Below, piece after piece: positions 34,801-48,331 of a stretch of DNA of 64,000 nucleotides. Under the pieces are notes generated by a model. It saw only the letters and a program-made list of their open reading frames with translations. It ran no database searches and had not been told where the DNA came from. Location of the stretch: assembly GCA_014898425.1 (NCBI GenBank), contig RCSZ01000001.1, positions 806,001 to 870,000 on the forward strand, in the 5' to 3' direction. The translations under genes and the position numbers were made by a program. Source of the DNA: Botryotinia globosa. Its lineage: Eukaryota; Ascomycota; Leotiomycetes; Helotiales; Sclerotiniaceae. Numbering within the stretch: the stretch's first letter is position 1; the number at the start of each line of letters is the position of its first letter.

Positions 34801-35375
34801 TATCAGAGGTCCATAACCCCGCATACCTTCGCCAGACATTCCTCTGTTCAAACTGTCGAGCCAACTTCGATTCGCCATAGCTTCACGCAAAGTCGATGGA
34901 TGACCCTCTTGTAGAACCTTGTGAACGGTGATCAATGCCTTGAATGTTTGGACTTCATCTGCAAGAATGGGCTGGCTGTGAAAACGGTTTGAAGTTAGTC
35001 ATTTCCGTCTTTTTCCAACTTCTTACATCATTGGAGTCTCATGGAGTTCTAATGTCCGGTATGGTGTCTTTGCAATACAGGTACAAAAGGATTTAGACTG
35101 ACACTTTCATACCAGCCCAGAAGGCAGCCGAGCTGTTATGGTCCCATGTATAAACAATACAACTACGAACATGTTTGCGTTTCGGCGCGGTCTCCTCGAT
35201 ACTTGTAGCTTTCCGAATGTTAATCGCAAGCTCTGCCTCGGATCTGATCGAATGTAACAATGTCAGTACAGTTCATAATTTGCCAATAATAGGGGATAGA
35301 AAGCTTGAGAAGCCCGAAATTCCCGCGAACTTACTTGGTGTGATCCACGTTTCTGGCAGATGTCGCGTACGACAT
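31887..35375 (-). CDS. SLA2: Actin cytoskeleton/endocytosis adaptor Sla2 (End4/HIP1R family)
   Basis: Links clathrin-coated endocytic sites to actin at the plasma membrane. Exons: 35375-35335, 35243-35103, 34975-34494, 34443-32030 and 31973-31887; 1,054 aa, the normal length. The N-terminal ANTH domain (about 15-280) has ATSIEETAPKRKHVRSCIVY, TWDHNSSAAFWAGMK and ALITVHKVLQEGHP. A Gln-rich coiled coil covers about 340-610. The C-terminal talin-like I/LWEQ actin-binding module follows (for example NNRWTEGLISAAKAVA), and the protein ends MRKISYLED. The last intron (31974-32029) uses a GC donor (GCAAGT); without its removal the conserved C-terminus EILQLENNLSAARKRLG is lost. SLA2 is the standard flanking gene on the far side of MAT from APN2. 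Confidence 0.96.
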
Positions 35376-35996
35376 GGTTGGGAGCGTCTAGAGCGCAAAA
35401 TGTACAAGAGTCGAGAAGGTAAATATGAGAAGAATTCTGTAGGTTGAAGTGTCGGAAACACCAAAAGATTAATAAGATGAAGGTGTTGTACCGAGATACT
35501 GATAATGTATACTGTTCTGGTACCGGCCGGTAGCTTGCTTGTACGGGGGTAAGTTTTAGTGGAGATGCGTAATGGGGCGGTCAATTTAATGCCATCCATG
35601 GAGCTGTCTGTGGCTGTGCAGTGTTGCATACGAATGAATGATGCACGCCCAGGAAACGCTCCAATCTTCTTGCAAAGTCAATAATCTTATATTAATGCAA
35701 TCTCATCTCATGATAGTAAAAGGTATTATTACTAGAACTCAAGCGTCGTGATGTAATCTTGAATTTATGCTTGTATTTATGGGATTACTTTGTTATTGGC
35801 ATTTCACCATTCATTGCATATGCCCGTCCTGTTCCTACCTACCATTGCTATAAACCATACAACGCCCTGCCAAATGTAGGATAGCCAAGTCCTCATTGCA
35901 TATGTGAACCCAACAAATTTGTATTTATACTGCGCCGCTCATGCGCCGGACTTACTAGAAAGATCAAGGTTACAACCAAACACCAAATATCATAAC
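35376..35996. other. Upstream region of SLA2
   Basis: About 620 bp between SLA2 and the 3' end of NVJ2; no other feature seen. Confidence 0.4.
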
Positions 35997-38900
35997 TCAG
36001 AGACCTGCATCTTCATCAACAAAAGTGCTTTTAGACCGAGCTTCTCGCTCCTGTGCTGCCATCCACGAGGGTAACTTGTGTCCATCTTCCTCAAGGCTAG
36101 TTGAGGCGACTCGACGTGGGTATCCCCTCTTTGGAAGTTGGGGTGGCTCATGAGCTACAGAAGGAGCGGGCGAGGGAACATCGGTCTTGGGTTGTTGGTG
36201 TTCTTCCAGAGTCTCGTCCACATCATCTACCCATGGCTGCATATATTGAGGTGAATCTTCAGTTACTGGCGTCGTTGGTTCTGATGGTGCCGACACAACT
36301 AGGAGACCATCATCTCCAGTATCAACATTCTTCCGCGAATTACGTCTGGGCAAAGGAGGTGGTGGAGCAGTGTGATGCTGTCGTCTGGTAGGTGATTCTG
36401 TTTGGTGCCTTTGTTGCAAAACAGGAGGAGGCATTAGCTTCCGCTTAGGCACGGGGATAGGGGCTGTTTTTGTCTTTTTGTCTGGTAGAGGTAAAGGAAC
36501 TCCAGGAGGAGGGAGCGGTTGTCCACGGCCCATGACGCGCGGCTGGGCTGGTTCTGTTGACTCTGATGAATTGCCTCCCCTATGCTCATTACGTCGTTGA
36601 AGAGCGTTCCACTATAAATTCAATGTTAGTCTGTATTCAGGGGACATATGCACATTCAGGATGGATGATATGTAGTGTCATAAAGTGAAGACACTGGCTA
36701 AGCATTGGTTAAAGGGGAAATCATGATAAACTTACACCCCAGGTTTTGGCTGTTGCCGCTGCGTTGGTAACGGCGGCAAGAGACAATCGTTTGGTTTCCG
36801 AGGTTGAGGATTTCGCTGTAGATGTGGTATTCTCACGTTTTGGAGGACCCAAACCTGTAGGAGTCGAAAATTCTGACTTTATCGATGCAGTACTCAAACT
36901 CGCAGGACTCGAGGGGTACGAATTTATACTGGATTTATCATTGAACAATGATGGCTCCAGAGAAGCTTGCGGTAATGAGTTGCTCATAGAAGCTTTCTCC
37001 GAATGTGTAGAGTCTCTCGAAGACGATGAGGATTGGCTGCTGCTGAGTTTAACATTCTTTGGTCGACTGGGAGACTCCGTAAGAATTTGTGCAGGAAGTT
37101 CTGTCTTTGCGGACAATTTAGCCATAGAGATTGCCGCATGATCTCCATTGGGAGGGCTCGAAGGTTTGAATGCGTCCGCGTTAGTTATGTCAGTAGTGAC
37201 CAGTGGAGAAGAGGCGTTAGCGAAGGATCCCGAACGAAGGGCTCGTGGTTTGTCGCCCATCGAAGGTCGCACATCAACCCCTGTAGAAGAGCTACCAGAC
37301 AATGGGCTGACAAGATTCGAAGTAGATTTTATGCCTTTGCGTGAATGCATTGTATTAGAAAGGTTGGTATCAAGCACAGGAGCACTATAGCTCTTTTCTA
37401 TTTGTGGCGCAGGTGTTCTAGATTCGTCATTCTCAGCTTCTAGGATCTCTACCTCTTCCACGTCTCCATCCTCAGCGGCAAGAGTTTCGGCATCATGAGA
37501 GCGTTCGGCGCGTCGGTCATCTGCCCAGATGCCACCTCTCCACAGCTTATCTACAGTACTGGCAAATGGCGAATCATCCCAGTTGGGGAAGACTAAACTC
37601 TCAGCGATGACTTCCTTGATCCTATTTTCGATCTGGCGGAGAATCAATGTGTATGTAATCTGTCGTGAGCTCACAATGGGCTCTATTGTCATGTCTATCT
37701 TTGGCATGGTTTCAAATGTGATCCATAGCCTATTCGAGGGAGGCGGCTTAATTCGGAGAAGTATATGCCCCTCAATCTTCTTCAGGACAACGGCTAACAG
37801 TAAATCTACTTCTCGAGCTTTAAAGCGGGCGCCGAGCTCAAGACGAGCTATGGCGGCAACTTCGAGACGAAAGTTACCTGTATAGCGAACATCAGCCTCT
37901 ACGATAAGCTGTCCATCTACGGTTAAATCCTTCAAACGTGGGTTCGTGATCACTGGTGCTGCCTCTCCCATATCCACGTTGCGAAGAGTGATTTGCCTTA
38001 AAAAGTTGGGAGTTTTGACTCTTGATATCTTCTTGGTGATCTTTGCGCGAACGAAATCCTCAACTTCTGGTGTTTTGTAAAGCGCAAGAAATATCCGGCC
38101 AACCAGAGCATTTATCCATCTTGTCTGCAGGTGTTCTTCGGATGAATGCAGCCTCTGGACAAGAGTGATGATATCTTTCACATCATACTGCAAAGGAACC
38201 GGTGGTTTTGGGGTCGAGTCCGACTCTTGATTTCGCAGAAGTGCGAAATAGAAATCTTCCTTATCAGAACAATTCTCAGAAAACAAATAGAAGGGCTGAG
38301 ATGGTTTGCCATCGGCAGTCATCTCTCCCACACCCTGCTTCCTTGACAAGCAAATGGCATTCCTTTTAATGAATAATTCTCCTTCCGGTGTAATATCATT
38401 CAATCCCGAGTATATGCTAACGTCGTGATGTGCCAAAGACACTACGTAACGAACTTCGAGCTGCTCATCATCATCAAATAGCATTAGATGACCATGCCTG
38501 GCATAATCGTCAGTATAACCTGAATATATCGGAGAAACCGAGCCTTTCTGCAGGAATTACCTCAAGACCACGTAAAACACGTTGCCGCCTTTTTTCTGTG
38601 GTTTCCCCGCTGTCTTATTATCTAATGGGCCATTGTTTGTCTTCCTCTCAAACAAGCTTCTATACATGCTCTGATAAACACTGGGACTGGGCGCAGAGAC
38701 TGTAGTTGATCCAGTGGGTGTCGTTCGTTCTGGCGGCTTCCCATTCACTCCGCCTGGTGAGTATTCCCTACAGATCGCGAAATACCCAGCAGCTACGTCC
38801 GCTTCATGGTTGTTGTGAAGTTGAAACTTCTCGCCCAGGGATTTCTGTGCAGATTTGATAGCATCGACATCATCACCAGGTCGAGATAATGGATCGTAAT

Positions 38901-39033
38901 TTTTTCGTAAATCGGTGTCGTCGCGATCTGGAAAGGTAATGTATGCGTGAAGTAATATGGCAATCACGACGAGGGGAAGAAATGTGAGACCACCTAAGCA
39001 ATAGATGAAAAGAAACCATGTTAAACCTCCCAT
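35997..39033 (-). CDS. NVJ2: SMP-domain lipid-transfer protein, Nvj2/TEX2 family
   Basis: ER membrane-contact-site protein; the SMP domain carries lipids between membranes. Exons 39033-38561, 38497-36736 and 36611-35997 give 949 aa. An N-terminal membrane anchor, FLFIYCLGGLTFLPLVVIAI, is followed by LLHAYITFPDRDD. A PH-like domain spans roughly 150-270 (FYVVLRHGHLMLFDDDEQLE). The SMP domain follows at about 300-500: WINALVGRIFLALYKT, FLRQITLRNVDMGEAAPVI and RLWITFETMPKIDMTIEPIV. The remainder is Ser-rich, then Pro-rich with SH3-type PPPPLPRR. An ATG 66 nt further upstream (39099) would add MILWRWSVNYSS before the anchor; I prefer MGGLTW because the anchor then lies at the very N-terminus, as in the family. 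Confidence 0.9.
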
Positions 39034-40002
39034 TATGATATCGCCTTCATGTATAGAGACGAAAGAGCTATAATTAACGGACCATCTCCATAAAATCAAA
39101 TAGTAAATTCTGGTGAAGTGTAGGAGAAAACAACATTTGGGAAGTTGTTGATGTTTAACAATTCAAAGAAAGCAAGGCATCTAAAACATGTGGCGACGTC
39201 AGACCTCTAAACGCCGGACAATCCTTGGGATACCTTTTTTCTGGAGAATTGTGGACGGTGAATTTGATTGAAATAAGAGATAATTGAAAAGCTATGATTT
39301 TCCTAGTGTTGATAAAGGCTGTTTATCTCAATCATGTAATGTCTCACATCCGGCAAGCAAATTGAAAGATGACTGATTAATAAGTAGGTTTGAGAGTACT
39401 GGTGTACCAAATTGACTGTAAGCTAACAATCATAATTGAAGGAGGGGAATATTGAAGAGCTTGGATAAAAACCATGATTGAATCCACTATCAGTGCTCAC
39501 CGGGGATTGTATTTTCACGCACCTCACCAAAACGCTAACTACAACTAGTATTGTCTGATGATCGTAGGATCTAAAAAGTACCTGCACGATGTGAAACCTA
39601 CTGATGATACTGAGCTATCTGTGGTGAGATTGATATCTGATCTTACATTATCCAGATACCCATTGCACGTACGTGTGAAGTCATTCTCATCCAATAGGAC
39701 ACCAGTGTTATACACGTTGATTATACTTTCATAATTGGAGTTTACTCACATCCGGGTTTATACTGTAGAGGTTTCATTCTAAATCTTGTCCCATCGTACA
39801 CTAACTCTTTCCATACATATCCAAGAGCAAGAAAGGAAAGAAGTAGAAGTGGGTCGGTCAACCTGGCAAGTGATAGGACCAATATCCATCATTCATAGTG
39901 TTTTGTTTTGTTTTGGTGGCTTTAAAATGTTATGTTTTCTCAGATTATGCCTCTGGAACCTTGAAAGTCTTCGAATCGCAGAAATAACAAAGAAACTGCT
40001 AA
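39034..40002. other. Intergenic region between NVJ2 and REV3
   Basis: About 970 bp between tandem minus-strand genes, AT-rich; no gene-like signal. Confidence 0.4.
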
Positions 40003-43000
40003 TTACCACTCAAGGTTTGTGAAATCCACCTCCGTTTCAATAGTTGATGATAGAGCCTGCATAGCTGGCACCATGAAGGCCCTTTCCGTTTTGAGTCTCG
40101 CCCTCTGTCTCGTCCTTGTATAAAATACAGGGCAATCCTTACTATCGCATTTCACTTCCTCTAGTGGAGATAAACCAGAACAGCCCTGGCAAATGCTCTG
40201 TATGTCTAGAAGCTTCTTTTCCTCCATGTTGAGTCTAGTCTGTAGAGAAAGCATCGAGTCAGGAGCATTGGACTGACACTCAGGGCAGAGGAATCCTTCG
40301 GTCTCAAGTTTGTCTTTGCAAACAAGACATGATGACGATTTCATGTATGATTCGAGTGTTTTCTTGTTTGTTGTCAGGTCTCTAAGTTGTCCTTGATCCA
40401 GATTAACCTCGAGTCGGCGAACGCGCTGAACTTTAGGCGTCTCATCGTACCAACTTCTGACATTGGCACCCATAAGGCTGAAGATTCGTTCTAATGGTGG
40501 AATCAGATTTTTAGAGATGTAGTATTCCGCGTCTAGTTCGCTGTGATCGCTGTTAAGAAGTTCTTCGGGCGCGACACAGCGATCGATCAATCGAGCTCCT
40601 GGAGCGCCCGTGACGACCACATATGGAACTCGCTCACCATATTGCGGCTCTGTTCGTGCATCTTCCAACATTTTTTTGGTGCTAATAAGAGCTCCTGCAG
40701 GTGGTGGTCCTTTGTTACTATACGTTCCAAGCTTGACTTCTTTCGCAAAGCAAAAGTCTTGAATAGATACAGAGCCCTTCATGATTTTGTCGCATTGTTC
40801 TTGAAAATAGGATTTCACTTGACTAAGATCAGCTGTGCGAAAGAGTATCTTGAGAGCTTTTTCTTCGATTTTTTGCTCGGCTGGAGTGCCATCACGTCGC
40901 ACGGTCTCAATGCCTTTCGCATCAAACTCAGGGTCGATTTGTGACTTGCTCTCGTACTTAAAGCCCACATATCGCTTCTTAGCTAGAAGTACGCAGGGAT
41001 GATAAACTTTCTCGAATTTGAGTTTGACGGGACGTGGATTCATGTTGGTGACCGTTTTTGCAATCTCATTCCCAATATCGAACGCTTCATCTTTGCTGCG
41101 ACCTTTCAGGTAGACAAATAAGCTGTCGGTATCTCCATAAACCACCTCTGCACCCCATCGTTTGACCGAGTGAATAAGTGCAATGGCTTTTTCAAGTGTT
41201 TCTCGCCCGGTTTGAACAATACTGTCAGCAATCTCTGAGCACGGCATGCGACCAGAAAACGAAGCAGATGTATATCCGTATGTAACGTTGGCAATGAGTT
41301 TCAGAGCAAGCTGCCTATTATTCAATAATCGTTGCAGCGCTTTGTCCTCCTTGTCAAGTTTCATCCCACTCTTCACCATGACACGAGTTTCGAGTATTTC
41401 CCCCAACATTTTGGCTAGGAGACTCTTCCGAATGTTTGGTTTTGCATACATTATTCCATTAGGTGCAATGTTAATATGGTCTCTCAGCAACTCCAGCAAC
41501 CTGTCTTCCCTTGTATATTCAGTGAACCCCATTTTGTTAGTACCTCGCCAGTTTACGACTCGTCCCAGATACGTCGAGTAACAATAATTATAAGCAATCA
41601 TAACACTCGGATATAAACTTTGAAAATCAAGAACCAGTAATGGACTGCTGTAAAAAGCACTCTGAGGCTCCATGACAAGGGGAAGACACTCCAAAGCATT
41701 TTGGCCACCCACTTGTTTTCGGCTAGGGGATATCAAGATGAAGTTCTCTGGTTTTGCAATGCGAAACATCAGAGATTCTACCTTAAATTGTGAGCCACGG
41801 GAGAAAACCGAGAAGAAATCAACACCCAAAAGCCGTGCTTGTTCGCTTGTACGCGAGATCAACTCGTTTTGCTCAAGTATTTCTAGATCGAGTTCTACAT
41901 GGGACACATAGTACGCGAGTACTTTAGACAAATCTCGGGCCGTCCCGTTGGTATACCAGTTCCTTAAATCGGCCCATGAATAGTGCGGAATCCGCCGGTG
42001 GAGTAGATGGAAAACCACATTTTCCAATGTATATTGAAGGAGGTTAAGCTCAGCTCTCATGGTTCTCCAGATATTGATCATATGTCGGCCTGTGACACGA
42101 ATTGTGGATGTATTATCGAATCCCCATTTGTCTTTATCCTTGCCAAAACGGCCATGGGATTGATTTTTCATACGTGAGAACTCATCACAAAGGTCATAGT
42201 CGTATTTAGTTCTTGCCCGTTCAATAAGATACCCCCAAGATCCACCATGAACCTCGAAGCCAGTCAGGATGTCTGGATCGTACTCCCGCACAATTTCGAC
42301 CATGCGGACGAGCAGATCGAGCTCAGAAGTCTCTACATGCACCTCGAAGGGAACTTGATTGGATATCCTCTCGGCAATATTATCTTCATCAACGGACAAG
42401 ACCGCGATCCCCGACTTTGATGGGCTACCTCCAATGTCGTTATCGTCCGCTTGAAAGCAGAAGAAAATACACTGGATTTCATCCTCTTCGGGGTTGGGCA
42501 CAAAAGCCCCTCGCGTATTAACATGAACCTCTAAACTCATGACACTCATGTATTGAGCCTCACGTTGAATGTTGATGGTCTTTCCGTTTTGCGTATATTT
42601 GCAGCCATGTGGGTTCTTTTGAGTTGGGCCGTCGATTTGTGAAAGCTTCGCCTCCCTTCGGTGCTTGCTAACCGACTTAAAAGGCGCACCCCTCTTCGGC
42701 TTCTCGGATTTACCATTCATCTTAGACTCCTGATTGCGAGCCCAAATGTGTACTTTCGCATAACTAGGCGGTGTTTCTGTAAAAGTCCAAGCCCGAAGAC
42801 TGCACTCGCGGCGCCGGTGATGATAGACTTCTTCGTCTTTGATCCTATCAGGGAGAACAACAGGCCCGAGCCCAAAAGTTGCGTCTGAGGTCGCAGACGG
42901 ATCAAAGCCGGGAAGGAATGGCACACTCGTGCTTCCAAGTTTGAATTCTCTACCCGCCCATTCCCTAGGGCGCTCGGGAACATCTTCTTCCCTACTGTAA

Positions 43001-45169
43001 AAGGCATCTTGATGGAGAATTAAGGGTAGATTGAAACTTGACATCGTTGTAGAAACAAAATGGGCTGATGGGGGAGATTGATGATGTGCCAGCAGTAATG
43101 AATCTGTACTGACTCCAAAGCTGTCTTTGATTCCTCTGAACAGTTTATGCTGAACAGAGGAACCTAGCTTTCGAATCGGGCTTGGTATCGTTGTGGAGTT
43201 TGACATGCTTACAGTCGTAACGAAATTTTTGGAAGTCAATGCTGGATTGGGAAGGAAAGAAACGTACTCCTTTGCTGTAGGAGTATCTACATCTCCAAAG
43301 CGCTGACTGAGTTTCAGCATTGTGCTCGAATCGTGCGAATCTTTTGTTACAGGGAAATTGAGCGAGTCTTGAGAGGAAATCTTAGCACCGGGCGGCCTAA
43401 GCTCCAAGCTGGCTCGCTGCTCAATATGTTCATCCCTTGGCCCTATAGATAAAGTAGGAGATAATTGTGGTGGGGATTGAGCCATTGTACTGGTCTTCCG
43501 CCGTTTCGCGTCCGGAAAATCTTGTTCTAATTGTGACCTCTTCCATTCGGGATTAATGTCTTTGCTCCTATGGTTGCGACCGCCATCACGATCAGAATCA
43601 ATCTGACTAGCCAAGTGACTGATTTGTGCAGATTTTGAGGCCAGAGCATCTGCTACAACGGAGGCTGTTTGGGATTGTACAAAATTGTGACGAGCTTTGC
43701 TTTCTTTAAGCTGAACAGCTTGCGATTCATCTAATGAAGCAGCATTGAAATAAGATTCGTCGCCAAACATCGCATCTGTTTCAGATTTGGGTAGGGCTTC
43801 GTCAATATAATCTCCTTTCCGTTTCTGGGAAAGCTCAATCTCTCTCATGATATCCTCGTCAGAATCGTAATCGTCTTCATTTTCTTCTTGGCTGATTGCA
43901 AGTTCAACAAGGGTTTCGTCCACCTCTCTTTCTCCACGGTGACCATGCAAATTGTGATGGCCCTGTTCCTCATAGGCTGATTGGAAAGCGAGACGAAGAT
44001 TCTCAGGGTACAAGTCTTCCACCGACTCAAGGCTAGTTTTCACGGAAGTCTCGAAGGGCTTTGGTTTGACGAAAGTTTTGAAGGTTGGTTTTGAAGGGTC
44101 TCCTCCATTCCGTTCTTCTTGGATGAGCCCTTTGACCATTTCCCTGTGCTCGCCTTCGTGCATCCATCCACCATTCTGGGAATATCGAGGGTCAGCTGAC
44201 ATGGAGAACAATACCTCGGCTGGGAATGGGCTACTACCAGCCGTTGCATTTGGAATTTTAGACTTTCGACGACGGGTTTCATCTTTCCAAAGACCTGCCA
44301 TACTTTGTACTAACTTCTCGTCGGGGGCAAAATGACCAAGGTTTTGAGCGAAGTCATGGTGGAGCAGACGTGGCTTGACATCTCTCCTATTGAGAATATT
44401 TTGGACACAGATATCAACTTCCAATGAACAATGACTGACCCTAGGGAGATACACGTCATTCGTAATGAGATGATCAGGTATTGAGCGGTCATGCCAAAGG
44501 TGCATTGATGAGGAAATTTCATTATATAGAGGCACTGGATCTCGAAATGTAGCCTTACTAGAATCGATATATCCACACCCATACAAATTGTAGTCCGCCA
44601 TCCACTGAAGAAGAAATTGAAGATGGGCTTCGTATGGTTGAAATACTCGCTTCATAACAGTACCCTGACGCAAGATGTCCGCGAGACGCGTCATTACCAT
44701 GGGATTCAACATATGAATCTTAAGATAGAAGCGGTATCCTACATGGAAGCCATAGAATGGCACCGCCTTTACTAAGGTAATACGTGCGACAAATTTGGCA
44801 TTTCCATCGTATGCATTACGACGATAGCTTACAGCCAGGGCATAATCAATTGAAAGATGAAGTCTGTGGATATACCTTCCAACTACACATTTATCAGTCA
44901 TCAAAGCAACAATCGAAATTTAGCAAAGACTAACCTTCGTCGGGATCGAGGGAGCCTTCATACTCAATATACAAATAAGGAAATGCTCCATGGATATGTG
45001 CGCAGACCTTCTGACCTGTCTCGGTCGAGCCGAAAATTCTAATGACAGGTACTTTCGGCTCTTTATGAACATCGGAAGGTTTGATATTTCGTTTTAATTG
45101 AGGATCAAATTGAGAAGGTGTAGCTTGATAATGATCAATGCAATTGAGACGTACTCGAAAGAGGTCCAT
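40003..45169 (-). CDS. REV3: DNA polymerase zeta catalytic subunit Rev3
   Basis: B-family translesion DNA polymerase, nuclear. Exons 45169-44935 and 44882-40003 (phase 1) encode 1,704 aa, close to fungal Rev3. The N-terminal domain begins MDLFRVRLNCIDHY and has RYIHRLHLSIDYALAVSYRR. A long variable Ser-rich segment spans about residues 300-700. The exonuclease-like region has EYDPDILTGFEVHGGSWGYL. Polymerase motifs are intact: A, DFQSLYPSVMIAYN; B, the LKLIANVTYGYTSASFSGR region; C, VYGDTDSLF. Near the C-terminus are two cysteine clusters. CLVCKDKLETEGFLCPEC comes first. CQGC then CDSKDC is the second, the CysB site that in the family holds an Fe-S cluster and binds Rev7/Pol31. The acceptor at 44883 is chosen because it yields the conserved PDEVGRYIHRL join. 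The gene diverges from SLU7. Confidence 0.97.
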
Positions 45170-45625
45170 GGCAACTGGACGTATTAGGATGGAGGCACCC
45201 AGCGAGAGTCGATGTTGTCAGTTTTCTTTTCATGACTCCGCATTTATCACTCTACCTTCAAATACAAAAGGGGAAAAACCGTAGGAAGTGCCGTTCCTGT
45301 TTTATCTTCATTCTCATTCTCTTTCTCATACCACATCTGAGTGGCGCAAACACGAACGCGAAAACAAAGCTTCGCCAAGTCACGGGACTAGCGACTTGGA
45401 TCTAGAAGTGCTGACAGAGCACACCTTATCTCCACTACCCAATGGAGTTTACTAGTATTTATTCTCTTTAGTCCAGAACCAAGTTATTGTTCGATACTTG
45501 ATCGCCCTGATTTACAGTTTCGAACATATCATCGACTTTTATACATACTGTTACTGAAACACCAAGAACTGATACAACCGCTTTTATTTAATTTATAATT
45601 TTTTTGATATAGCGAAACCTCCAAA
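45170..45625. promoter_or_regulatory. Divergent promoter of REV3 and SLU7
   Basis: 456 bp between start codons; no particular element assigned. Confidence 0.4.
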
Positions 45626-47029
45626 ATGCCTCCCGCGGGTACTCAACCTCGAAAGCCTGAACAATCTGCAGCAAACAAGGACCAGAACGAGTATATCCCA
45701 GCTTTTATTGCAAAGAAGCCATTTTATATCGGCGACGATGATAATACCGATTACCTCGAGCATCAGCGCCTTCAAAAAGCCCAACTAGATCAGTCGAAAT
45801 GGTATGATCGTGGAAAGAAATTGGGTCCTGCAGCCACCAAATTTCGAAAAGGCGCATGCGAAAATTGCGGAGCAATGACACACAAGGCGAAGGATTGTTT
45901 GAACAGACCTAGAGCAAAAGGCGCCAAATGGACTGGAAAGGATATACAGGCAGACGAAGTTATACAGGACGTTGACTTGGGATGGGATGCGAAGAGAGAT
46001 CGATGGAATGGATACGATGCGAAAGAGTACAAGACCGTCACAGATGAATATGCGCAGCTAGAAGAACTGAAGAAGCAATTACAGAGTGGTCATAGCAAAG
46101 ATGGAGAAGAAGCTGATGAGGATGGCGATGATGATGGCGCGAAATACGCCGAAGAATCAGACATGGGCAGACATCAAAGTACATCGACAAGGCAGCTGAG
46201 AATACGCGAGGACACAGCAAAATATCTATTAAATTTGGACCTAGACTCAGCGAAGTACGACCCAAAGACTAGATCTATGGTGGACAGTGGAGCGACGGCT
46301 GATACGGCTGCGGCGCTGGTTGCGGAAGAAGGATTTTTGAAAGCTTCTGGAGATGCCGCCGAATTTGAAAAGGCGCAGAAATACGCCTGGGAGTCTCAGG
46401 AAAAGGCTGGTGACACAAAACAACATCTACAAGCCAACCCTACTTCTGGCGAGTACTACAGAAGAAAGGAGAAGGAAGAGGCTGAGGCCAAACGACAGGC
46501 GCACAAAAAAAAGCTTTTGGAGAAATATGGCGGAGACAGCAATCCTATGGCTGCAAGGCTTAGGGATGCAGCCGTTATGGAGTCTGAGAAATATGTGGAA
46601 TATGATGAGACGGGTGGAATCAAGGGAGCACCAAAGGCCTCTGCGAAATCTAAATATCCTGAGGACATTTATCCCAATAATCACACATCTGTATGGGGAA
46701 GTTGGTGGTCTAACTTCAAATGGGGTTATTCGTGTTGTCATTCGCTGGTCAAGAACAGTTACTGTGTTGGAGAAGCAGGTAAAAGTGCCTTTCAAGATGC
46801 AGAGCGTGCTCGGATAGGAGGTATCCTGATGGATGAGGACACAGAAGAGGTCGAACCAGCAAAGATTGAGGTGGAAATGCCATCCGCTATTACACAACAG
46901 ACGAAGAAACGCACTGCAGAAGAGATGCACTCGGGTGTTTCGGAGGAGGATATGGATGCATGGAAGAAGAAGCGTATAGCAGCCGACGATCCAATGAATG
47001 CTTTCATAGGGAAAGACGAATTAGTATGA
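45626..47029 (+). CDS. SLU7: Pre-mRNA splicing factor Slu7
   Basis: Second-step spliceosome factor that helps select the 3' splice site. A single uninterrupted exon of 467 codons, unusual among its intron-rich neighbours. A CCHC zinc knuckle, [14 protein letters not shown], lies at residues 78-91. Before it is [17 protein letters not shown] and after it the family signature [17 protein letters not shown]. Later come [20 protein letters not shown] and the [17 protein letters not shown] motif. The ATG follows an AT-rich leader and gives [14 protein letters not shown]. No defects. Confidence 0.96.
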   Translation: MPPAGTQPRKPEQSAANKDQNEYIPAFIAKKPFYIGDDDNTDYLEHQRLQKAQLDQSKWYDRGKKLGPAATKFRKGACENCGAMTHKAKDCLNRPRAKGAKWTGKDIQADEVIQDVDLGWDAKRDRWNGYDAKEYKTVTDEYAQLEELKKQLQSGHSKDGEEADEDGDDDGAKYAEESDMGRHQSTSTRQLRIREDTAKYLLNLDLDSAKYDPKTRSMVDSGATADTAAALVAEEGFLKASGDAAEFEKAQKYAWESQEKAGDTKQHLQANPTSGEYYRRKEKEEAEAKRQAHKKKLLEKYGGDSNPMAARLRDAAVMESEKYVEYDETGGIKGAPKASAKSKYPEDIYPNNHTSVWGSWWSNFKWGYSCCHSLVKNSYCVGEAGKSAFQDAERARIGGILMDEDTEEVEPAKIEVEMPSAITQQTKKRTAEEMHSGVSEEDMDAWKKKRIAADDPMNAFIGKDELV

Positions 47030-47431
47030 CAAGCATTCAATACTTAATCATTGGACATCTTATTTGAGCATTGAAATAATCACTGAATGTTTAATCTCAA
47101 GCCGCTTTCACTCGCCCAAAATAGTTCGTGGTAAAATATCAAAAATAGAAAGACAGCTTTTGGTAATTGGATTAGCTGGTGTATAATGATGTTGAATGCG
47201 TTCCAATATTGATTCTTTGATCAAATCACAAATTGTTCGTCGAATGGGATATTCATGAAACAAAAAAGTCATTAAAAAAAAGTGCTCATTAATAATTCAT
47301 CATGGAATACGGCTTTTATTTTGTAGCTCGACGCTGAGATGTCTGCTTTACATGCGTAACCGGCCCTAACCCCTGCTAAAATGTAACCCTCATGATATAG
47401 ATAGGAAAAATTTTGGTATCAAAATGTTCCT
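47030..47431. other. Intergenic region between convergent SLU7 and RPS9
   Basis: About 400 bp, presumably the two 3' untranslated regions; nothing else seen. Confidence 0.4.
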
Positions 47432-48331
47432 CTATTCCTCATCCTCTTCCTCGGCATCATCATCCTTCTTCTCAGAAGCCTTGGCCTTCTTTCTGCGGAC
47501 ACGACCTGGGCGTCCACCTCCAAATGGCGAGCTCAATGCGAAGTCGATGTGCTTTTGGGAGTCGAGACGGACAACGAAGGATGGAACGTTGACGATTTGC
47601 TTACCAACACGGATGTGTCTTTGACGGATGAGGACACGAGCGTGGTGGATGGACTTGGCAAGACCGAGCTTGTAGACACAGGTTTGAAGACGACGCTCCA
47701 TGAAATCCTCAATCTTCAAGGCCAAAACGTAATCGAGCTTCATGCGGGACTCGTCGAGGACACCGACACGGACGAGACGACGGATGAGGGCGTTACCTTC
47801 GAAAAGTCTCTTTGGGTCCTTCTCGTCAAGGGTGAGCAATTGACTATATTGAATACGTTAGCACATTGAAAACTTCTTGAATTGGAGAACTTCACATACC
47901 GGGCAGCACGACGAATCTTGGAGAGAGTCAACTGGACACGCCAGACCTCACGCTTGTTGCGGAGACCATACTCTCCGACAATCTTCAATTCGGAGTCCCT
48001 AGGGAATAATCAGTGACATGAACAGAGCAAGCTCTAGAACAGTGGTCCACTTACAAACGAGCACTCTCGAAGCTATAAAGTTGTCAGCATAAATTACAAA
48101 GTGCAAATGGGTAAATGATAGAGAACTTACGGACGACGTGGGACCTTGTAGGTCTTGGAGTATGAACGTCTGTTCAGAAATATTAGCAAACGTACTCAAA
48201 TTGGCCTTGTTGCGATCGAGGTGATATTCCCACAGCAATTCGATTCAAGGCCAAAAAAAACTCCAGAGAATTTCGAGATCAATCGAAGTAAATCTGAAGC
48301 TTCAGAATATGGACAATACGTACGGGGCCAT
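47432..48331 (-). CDS. RPS9: 40S ribosomal protein S9 (uS4)
   Basis: Small-subunit ribosomal protein. Five exons: 48331-48324 (8 nt), 48169-48131, 48072-48055 (18 nt), 47998-47900 and 47843-47432; 191 aa, the standard length. The first exon carries only MAP minus one base, typical of ribosomal protein genes. Then [19 protein letters not shown] and the S4-type segment [18 protein letters not shown], the S4 RNA-binding domain [19 protein letters not shown], and an acidic end [10 protein letters not shown]. Divergent from RPL21, 263 bp between start codons. Confidence 0.97.

Noticed and set aside
35103..35243. Suspected frameshift in SLA2 exon 2
   Set aside because: Rechecking the base count showed the frame is intact (141 nt, phases 2 and 2).
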